The notes under the pieces were generated by a model that saw nothing but the letters and a program-made list of their open reading frames with translations, ran no database searches and had not been told where the DNA came from. The position numbers and the translations under genes are program-made. A DNA stretch of 14,028 nt. It comes from JAIVGV01 sp035295985 (GTDB lineage: Bacteria > Acidobacteriota > Blastocatellia > Pyrinomonadales > Pyrinomonadaceae). Shown here one piece after another: positions 1-9,000 of this stretch; positions within the stretch are counted from its first letter, which is position 1; each line of letters begins with the position of its first letter. The stretch spans positions 1-14,028 of the forward strand of contig DATHBT010000230.1 of assembly GCA_035295985.1 (NCBI GenBank), in the 5' to 3' direction.

Positions 1-3000
1 CCGTCAGGTTGACGGTCGTCTGCACGGAGGTGATGGCGCGAAGATCGGCCGTCCCCGCCGGCGCAGTGCCGGCCGTCACGTCCACGACACGGAACCGGAG
101 CTGCGTGATGTTCGCGCCCGTGTTGTTCCTCCACCGCCGCCGGATGGCGAAGGTGCCGAACTGCGAGCGGTTGGGGTCGCACTCGTCGGCCGGGTCCGCG
201 GGCGGCGCGCCCGGCGCGCAGTTCTGCTTCGACCTGCGCTCGGTGTTGGGCGCCGCCTGGCCCGACACCTGCGGGTCGATGAGCGAGGACTTGACCCGGT
301 CGTTGCGCTGGATGGGCGAGGTCGAGCGCTCCGGCCCCGGCGCGCCCAGGGAGGCCCCGGCGCTGCCCACGAGTATGCCCGGCGTCGTCGAGACCAGCAG
401 GAAATCGGAGGCGTTCGCCCCCGTGTCGGCGGGCCGGCCCGTGTTGAGCTTGCGGTAGTAGCTGTGCTCGGACGCGCTGCCCTGCGTCGGGGCGAGGCCG
501 GCGCCCTCCCGGAGCAGGTCGCAGCTGCCGCCCGCGTTCGCGCCGAAGCCGACGGCGTCGAGGCGCGCGGCCGTCGAAAGCCCGGCCAGGCTCGTCGTCG
601 AGAACAGCCCGACGTTGCGGTCAACCTCCAGGGGCTCCTGGAAGCTCCCGTTGCGGCTGGCGACCGCGTCGAGGCTGTACCCCGTGCCCGCGATCAGGTA
701 GTGGCCGCGCGCCGGGATGACCGTCGTCTCCGGCACGGTGGCGATGAGGACGGGCGCGTCCGTGCAGGCCGCGCCCTGCTGGAACAGGCCCCAGCCGCCC
801 GAGGGGACGGTTACGGGTTCGTTCGAGTTGTTGAACAGCTCGACGAAGTCGTCTTCCAGATCGCCCGCGCCGCCCGCGCCGGGGCCGCTCGTGCGAATCT
901 CGGAGATCAGGATGGCGCCCGGCTCGTTGGCGTCGGTGATGGTACCCGTCGCCTGGCCGTCGGCGATGACGACGGCCGGCGGGTTCGGGTTCGAGAGGTT
1001 GACGAGGAAGGTCTCGTCAGGCTCGGCCTCGCCGGGGCAGAGCGTGATCTCGATGGTCTTGAAGGTCTCGCCCGCCGCGAAGGTGACGGTGCCGGACTTG
1101 GCGACGTAGTCGTCGCCCGCGCCGCAGTTGGGGCCTGCGCCCTCGGTCGCGGTGCCGGGCTGGGTGGCGTAGCTCACGGAGATGCTCTGCGAGCCGGAGG
1201 CCGCCGAGAGCGAGAGGGTGAAGATAATCTTGCCCTCGGAGGTGCGGGCGCGGCCGTCGTTGATGCGGACTGACGACGCGCCGACGACCGTGTGCGGCTC
1301 GGTGTCGGTCGCGCCGTTGAAGACGGCGTCGCCCGCGTAGGTGGCCGTCAGCGTGTGGCTGCCGGCCGCGGCGAGCGTGATCTGGCACTGGCCCACGGAG
1401 GCCGCGGCCGTGCAGGTCTCGCTGCCGTTGTTCGTGGATATGGTGACGTCGCCGGAAGGCGAGCCGGGCGAACCGGTCGCGCCGGTCACGGTGAAGGTCA
1501 CGGTGACGGGCTGGCCGGCGAACGACTCGTCGGGCGTGTCGGCCGTGATGGTGACCGTCGCGTCGTGCTTGTTGACGGTGATCGCGGCGGTGTCGGTCGC
1601 GCCGCCGAGGCAGGAGTCGCCGGTGTCGCAGACGGCCGCCCGCACGGTGAAGGAGAAGGTCTGGCCGCCGGGGGTGGACTTGTTCGCGTCGGGCGTGAAC
1701 CTGAGTTCGGTCGCGCCGCCCGCGCCGAAGGCGACGAAACCGCCCTCGGCGACCTCCGTCTGCCCGTCGGCCAGGAAGACCTTTCCGTTCGTGATCGAGG
1801 TGACCTTGAAGTGCGTCACCTCCGCGCCGTCCGCCGCGTCGCGGGTGACGGTCAGATCGCCGAGGGCGGTCTGCGTGCTGACGCGGGTGGTCGCGTCCTC
1901 GACCGAGACGCCGTCGGCGACGGGGCTGACCGTGATGGTGAAAGTCTGCGCCGGCGAGGTGTCGTCGTCGCCGTTGTTCGCCACCCCTCCGTTGTCGGAG
2001 AGCGTCACGGAGACGGTGGCCGTGCCGTGGGTGTTGGCCGCGGGCGTGTAGGTCAGTTTGCCGTCGCTACCGACCGCCGGGCCGGCGGAGAAGGATAACG
2101 TCCCCGTGGTGCCGGTGACCATCACGTTGAACGTCAGAGCCTGGCCGCTCTCGTCGGGCGGCCCCGCGCTGATGTTGGTCGCCCAGTCGGGCACGGTCTG
2201 TGCGCCGGCGTCCTCGCTCACCGTCTGGTCGGGGCCTTTCGTGAACGAAGGCTCGTCGTTGACCGGGGTGACGTTGATGGTCAGCGTGTTCGCCACCGGA
2301 TCGAGATCGGTGCCGCCGCCGTTGTCCTGCACCTGGAAGGTGAAGGAGGTGTAGGGGGTGCCGTTGGCGTTAGCCGCCGGCGTGAATTTCAACTTCCCGC
2401 CGCTGATGTTGGCCGCGGGGATCGACTGGCCGGCGCTGACCGGCGCGCCGTCGTTCGTCAACGCGCCGGCGGCCGGCAGCGTCGTGATCGTCACCGCCGA
2501 GAGCGAGTTGGCGGGGCTGTCGAGCGGGTCGGTGAACGGGAAGTCGGCCACGGCGAACGTGTAGGCGGTGTCCTCGAGCGCGTTCACGGTGTTGTCCGCG
2601 CCCGCGGGCGGGTCGTTCACCGCGGTGACGGTGATCGTCACCGTCGCCACGTTCGATTCGGACGCGCCGTCGGTGGCCTTATAGGTGAAGGTGTCCTGGC
2701 CCGCGAAGTTGGCGTTCGGCGTGTAGCTGAACGAGCCGTCCGCGTTGAGCGTGAACGATTGCGCGTTCGACGGGCCGCTGACGGGCTGGACGCCGTTTGT
2801 CTGCGGGTCGGCGTCGGCCACGGTGATCGCCTGCGAGTTGCCGTCGTTGTCGTTCGAGAGCACGCCGGGCGCGTTGACTGTTAGCGCGCCGCCGTCCTCG
2901 TCGGTCTGGTACGAGTCGTCGAAGGCGAAGGGCGCGCGGCACTTGCCGCCGCCGTTCGCGCCGTAGATGGCCTGAATCTCGCCGGCCGAGAGGGCGCGCG

Positions 3001-6000
3001 AGAAGACCTCGACCTCGTCGATGAGGCCGTTGAAGGACGCGATGGGGTCGTTCACCCGGTTGCCGATGGCGAACGGCAGCGTCGAGCTGAGCAGGTTCCC
3101 AGTGCGCGCGCCGGAGAAGACCTGCGCGCCGTTGGCGTAGAGCTTCATCGCCGCGCCGTCGTAAACGAACGCGAGGTGCGTCCAGTCGCCGACGGGCGGC
3201 GTGTAGCCGGTGTGGTATTCGAGGTTGGTGTTGTCCTGGGAGGTCTTGGTGATGATGTGGACGTCGTCGTGGCCGGAGCCGGCGACGAAATAGGCCACGT
3301 ACGGGTGGTCGCTCGACGCGGAGCGGCCGAAGTAGAAGGCGGTGGTGTTGGCCGCCGGCTTGATCCAGCCGTCAATCGTCAACTGGCTGCCGGTGATGTC
3401 GAGCGCGCCCGGCGGGCTGACCGTCACGATGTCGTCGGCGCCGTCGAACTTGAACGCCTGCCCGACCTTGCCCGTGTCAAACGTCGCGCCGTTTTGCAGC
3501 GCGCCGTTCTCGGAGGTCGCCCCGGCGATGTCGTTGGCGTGGCCGTCGGCCGTGTACCAGGCGACCATGTCGGCGGGCGGCGCCTGGCAGACGCCGACCT
3601 CGAAGGCGCCGATGTCCACGGTGGCGGTCTCGTCCGGGTCGGAGAGCGAGTCGGCCGAGCGGGTGAAGCCCGGGCCGCGCTGGTCGGTCGTGAGGGCGAC
3701 GGCCGGATCATTCGCGCCGCAGCCGCCCGCGATCAGGACGCAGTTGTTGCCGGCGTCGAGCGCGGGGCTGTTCGCGAGCAGCCGGTGCGTCTGCGTCGGG
3801 CCGCCGTTCGAGGCGAGCACGGGGTCGAGGCCCGCGTCCACGCCGATCAGGTTGTTACCCTGATCGACGGTCGTGCCGAGGATGTTCTCCTTGCCGGCGA
3901 CGCCGAGGTTGCCGGTGATGATCGAGTTGCGGATGTTGGTCGTCGAACTCTCGGAGCTGATGCCGCCGCCCTGGCCCGCGCCGGGCGTGTTGGTGTCGCC
4001 GTTGTTGGCGTCGTTCTTCGTGACCGTGACGTTGACGAGGTTGAGCGTCGCGCCGCTGTTGTAGAGGCCGCCGCCGAAGTTGGCCTCGTTGCCCGAGACG
4101 GTCGTGTTGTAGATGTTCAGGACGGCGCCGCTGCCGGCGACGCCCGCCGCGCCGCCCGCGCCGCCGTTCGCGGAGTTGCCGGTGAAGGTCATGCCGCTGA
4201 CGGTCACGACCGTGGTCGAGCCTTCGACGAGGAGGCCGCCGCCGCTGCCGGTCGTCGGCTTCGCGCCGGTGACGGTCAGGTTGGAGATGCCGACCGTGCC
4301 GCCGGAGACGTGGAAGGCGCGCAGGTTGGCGTTGCCGCCGCTAACCGTCACGCTCTCGTTTGTCGGCCCGGTGATGGTCAGGTTCTTGTCGATCAGCAGC
4401 TCGCCGCTCGTCAGCGTGATGGTGTGCGGGCCGTCGCCGGCGATGTCGAAGCTGATCGCCGCGCCGCTGCAGGCGTTCGCGATGGCGTTGCGCAGGGTCC
4501 CGGCCGTGCCGTCGTCGACCGTCTTGGTGACGGTCAGGGCCGACTGGCAGACCTGGACGGTCTGGGTCAGCTCGTTGCTGGTGGCCGGGTCGAACCGGCC
4601 GTCGCCGCCGTAGTGGGCGACGATCTTGCGGTCGCCGCCGGCGAGCGCGGACGTCTGGCAGGTGGCCGTGGTGCCGGAGATGGTCTCCGTGCAGAGCGTC
4701 ACCCAGTTGGCTTGGTTGGCGTCCGTCTGGTCTCTGAAGATGACCGTCCCCGTGGGCGCCGGCTGAGTTGGCCCCGCCGGGCCGGGCGCGGTGCCGAGAC
4801 CGAGCGTAGCCGTGAAGGTGACGGGCTGGCCCTGATCGGACGGGTTCTGGCCCGACGAGAGGGTGACGGTCGGCTCGTACTTGTCGATGTTCGTGACGGT
4901 CGCATCGCCCGCCGTCGGCGTCTCCGGATCGTCCGTGGAGACGTTGGAGAAGTTCGTCCCCGAAACCGTGCCCTGGTTGGAGAGGGACGAGGCGCTAGCC
5001 GGCGTGAGCGCCGGGGAGATGGTCGCCTGGAAGGTGATCGTCACCTCGTCGCCCGCGGCGAGCGTGCCGATGGTGACCTCGAACATGCCGGCCTGCGGCT
5101 GCGCGACGCCGACCTTGCCGCCCGTGACGACCTTCTTCGACTTCTCGCCGCCGCCGCGCGACGTTTGCGACGCGGCCGACTTCGCGGACTCGGCCTTCGG
5201 CTGCGCGACGGGCTGAGCCGCGGGCTGCGGCGCGACCGGCGTCTGCACCTGGCCGGCGGCCTGCTGCTGTTGCGGCTGCCGCGTGATCATCAGGCCGGGG
5301 ATCGTGGTCGGCAGCGACGACTGCTGCGCCGCCGCCTGCTGCGTGGTCAACTCTTCGCCGCCGCCGATGATCGTCGAGGGCATCGTGGGCGTCTGCGGGG
5401 CCTGCGGCTGAGCGCAAGCCGCGCCGCCGACGTAGCCGTCGTTCGCCCTCACGGAGTCATTAGCTTGGGCGGTGACGGTCGTCGCGAGGTTGCGGCCCGC
5501 CAAGTAAGCGGCGACCGCCGCGGTGTCGAACGCCGAGCCGCCATAACCGGGCAGTCGCACCTGCGTGGCATGACGCTGGCGCGAGCGGATGTCGGAGCCG
5601 CCGTTGTTGGGAGTACCGCCGGTGTTGTCGCCGGCCGCGTTCGTGACGTTATTCGCCAGCGCGCCCGCGCCGCCGATGTCGGCGCAGACGTTGTTGTTGT
5701 CGCCATCGAGGATGCCGAAGTTCATGTGGATGCCGTGGAGCGCGTTCGGCGTCGTCACCGTAGTGAAGGCGGTGTTACCAGTGACTGTCACGTCGAGCGA
5801 GGCGGCCGGGCCGCTCGTAGCCGAAGGGCTGCTGTTGGCGGCCGGGTCGTTAGGGCCGCCGTCCTCGCCCGCTTCGAGGTTGATGGCGAACTCGTCGTAC
5901 TGGGTGACGGTGTTGCCGGAGACGACCGCGACGTGCGAGCCGCCCGCGCCGCGCGCGGCGACCGTGATGGCAGAGGACTCGGAAGCGCCGGACTCTGCGA

Positions 6001-9000
6001 CGGCCGCGTTGCCGATCTGGTTGCCGGAGATCGTGCCCTGCATCGCGCCCGTGCCGCTGCCCTTGTTCGTGTGGATGGCGTGGCCCTGGCGCGTGCCGGT
6101 CATCTGGTTGTTCGAGATGTTGTAGCGGGCCGTGCCGTTCCAGTTAGCGGCGAAGATGAAGATGCCCCCACCGAGGACAGTGGGGTGGCCGCCGGAGAGC
6201 GTGTTGCCGGTGAAGGTGATGTGGCTGACGGCGTTGTTGCCGAGGGTGACGTTGAAGTGGTCGCCTTTCGCCGCGGCGAAGGTCGAGCCGGTGATGCTAA
6301 CGATGCCCGTGGCCGAATTGTTGACCTCGATAGAGACGTTGTCGTTGCCGACGCCCGCGTCGTTGTCGCGGAAGGTCGTGCCCGTAACGGTCAGGTTCAT
6401 CGTGCCTGAGTTGTTAAAGATGCGAAGGTTATCGAAGAAGCCCTGCCGGATGTCGCTGTTCGTGATGGCGGAGGAGCCTGTGAGGCCGACGCCGCCGAAG
6501 TCCGCGCCGTCGAACGAGACGGAGCCTTCGCGGAAGGGGCCGGCCCCGTTTGTACCGTTAACCCTGACGACGCTGGTGCTCAGCGTAAACCCGTTGACGT
6601 TCGAGCCGCGGATGCCGTAGTTCGGGTGGTCGCGCACGAGCATCCGCGTGAACGAGACCGAGTCCACGTTCTGCATGTGGATGCCAGAGCCGGCCGGGGC
6701 CGTCGCGCTGTCCGGGCCGGACGTGTCGTTGATCGTGCCGCCCGTGCAGCCCGTCGTGTTGGCGTTCGTGCAAGTGCCGCCCGTGCCGAGGACGCGGAAG
6801 CCGCCGGGGCTGTTCACGGCCGAGGTGTTCTGGAGGCGGATGCCGTTGGCGGCAACGTCGCCGCCGTTGGTGTTGACGGCCGTCAACTGGATGTTGAGCG
6901 GCGTGCGCTGGTTGGTCGGCGTGGTCAGAGCACCCGCGCCCGTGATCTCGACGGCCGTGTCGTTCGTCGTCGTGATCGTCCCCGATCCGATGGTGATCGC
7001 GCCCGCGAGCGTGCTGGTGTTGGTGTCGGTCGCGAGCAGGCCGCGCTCGCCGGTGTCGGGCGCGATGTTGAGCGCGCCGAAGGTGATGGCGCCGGAGTTG
7101 TTGCTGAGCAGGACGCCCGTGCCGAGGTCGTCGCCGCTGCCGTTGCCCGAGCCGTTGACGGTCGCGTCGGCGAAGCTGAACGCGGCGGACGTGTTCTGCA
7201 CCTGAAGGCCCGTGCCCGTCGGGTTCGTAATGGTGACCTCGGTAGCGCCGGCGGGGGTCATGGTGAATGTGCCGTCGGCGTCCTGGACGATGACGCCGTT
7301 GGTCGCCGCGTTCGTCGAGGAGATCGAGTTCAGCGTCACGCCGAGGGTCGTCAGCGTGGAGGGGCCGTCGATGCTGATGGCCGTGCCGTTCGTCGCGTCC
7401 ACCGTGCCCGACGCGGTGCTGATCGCGCCGTCGGCGTCCGTCGCGTTGATGCCGGCGGCGTTGTTCGTGAAGATGGAGACCGCGCCGAGGCTGTAAGCCC
7501 CGGTGCCGCCCGAGATCGACACGGCGTTGCTCGCCAGGCGCGCGCCGGAGGTGCCGAGGTTGAGCGCCGAGAAGTTGACGTTGCCGTTCGCGTTGACGAT
7601 GCGCACGCCGGTGCTGTTGCCGGTGGCCGTCACGGTGTTGGTGAAGATGACGGAGCCGCCGGTCGTGCCCTCGACGCTGACGACGCGCTGCCCGTTGGCC
7701 TGCGAGACCGTCCCGGCGTAGCTGATCGTCGCGTTGCCGCGGAGGACGTTGAAGGTTGATCCGCCGCCGCCCGTGAGCGAGCCGCCGTTCATCGCCAGCC
7801 CGCCCGTGGTGTCCTGGAGGTTGACGCAGAACTGGGAGACGGCGTTCGACATGCTGCACGAGACGCTGTCGAACGTCACGCTGAGCGGGATCAGGCTCAT
7901 CGCGCTGACCCCGATGGCGGTGACGGCGGCGTTCTCCGACGCCGTGATCGTGCCGCTCGTCGCGGTGACGGCGGCGGTGTTGGCCTGCGCGAAGAAGGCC
8001 GTGGCAGTGGGGTCGGGCGCGATGTCTAGATCGGTGAAGCTGATCGCCGCGGAGTTGCCGAGGCTGGCCCCGCCGAGCAGGACGCCGGCGCCGGCCGACT
8101 GCATGACGCTGGCGTTGGCGAAGCTGACGGCCGTGGTCGAGCTTTGAATGACGATCCCGCGGTTGCCGGGGTTGGTGATGGCGGTCGCGCCGGTGACGGT
8201 CGTCGCGCCGCCGCCGCCGGTGTGCCGGAAGGCGTCGCCGCTGTTGTTTTGGACCGTGATCGAGGCGAAGGTGCGCGTGCCGCCGGTGTTGTTCGAGAGC
8301 GAGATGCCGTCGGCGCCGCCCGTGACGGTCACGTCGCCGAAGTCTATGTTGGCGGTCGATCCCGTGACCTCAACGCCCTCGGTCGCCGCGGACGCGGTCG
8401 AGACGCCGACGAAGGTGAGCGTGCCGCCGCCGGCCGGCGGCGTGATGCCCGACAGGAAGAGGGCGGCGTCGCCCGAAGAGCCGGTCGAGGCCGCGCTGTT
8501 GAAGCCCGAATTGGCGGCGAACGATCCCGTCGTCAGGTTGAGCATGCGCCCCGCGCCGCTCAGGTTGATGTCCGGCGCGGAGGTCTTGCCGACCGTCAGC
8601 GTGCCGAAGCTCGTGCCCTGAATCTTGGCCTGCGCCGTGCCGACCGCGCCGACGTTGAAGCCGCGCAGGGTGTTATCCGAAGCGAGCAGGATGCCGGTGG
8701 TCAAGGAAGTGATCGTCGGCGGGTTGAGAATGTTGTTCTGCGCCTTCGTCTGCGGGAGCGGGTCGCTATGCGCGGGCGGGTTGTTGCCAGCGCCGAGCGC
8801 AATCGTGGCGAGCGTGTCAGTCGCGCCCTGCCCGATGAGCTTTTGCGTGTTCTTGAGCGTGAGCGGGGCGGTGTAGTCGCCGTTGCCGGTGTAGAGGAAG
8901 ATGTTGTCGCCGGCTTCCGGGTCAACCGTGTCGCCGTTGTTCGTTCCGGGGGTGACGAGAGTGTTGGCGGCCTGGAACGATAGCAGGTCGCTGAATGGCG

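Noticed and set aside
464..2098. Two long plus-strand open frames (464-1273 and 1292-2098)
   Set aside because: Both overlap the Calx-beta, lamin-tail, Ig-like and cadherin-like domains of the giant gene on the other strand and have shadow-type composition.
3176..6409. Open frame of 1077 codons on the plus strand
   Set aside because: It lies exactly codon-for-codon opposite the giant minus-strand gene, is an Arg/Val/Asp/Gly-rich composition typical of antisense frames in G+C-rich DNA, and has no domain pattern or ribosome site. The minus frame has a signal peptide and many known domains.
6558..7859. Open frame of 433 codons on the minus strand
   Set aside because: It is a different frame of the giant gene, rich in Arg, His and Gln from shifted Asn/Gly/Thr codons, with no recognisable fold.
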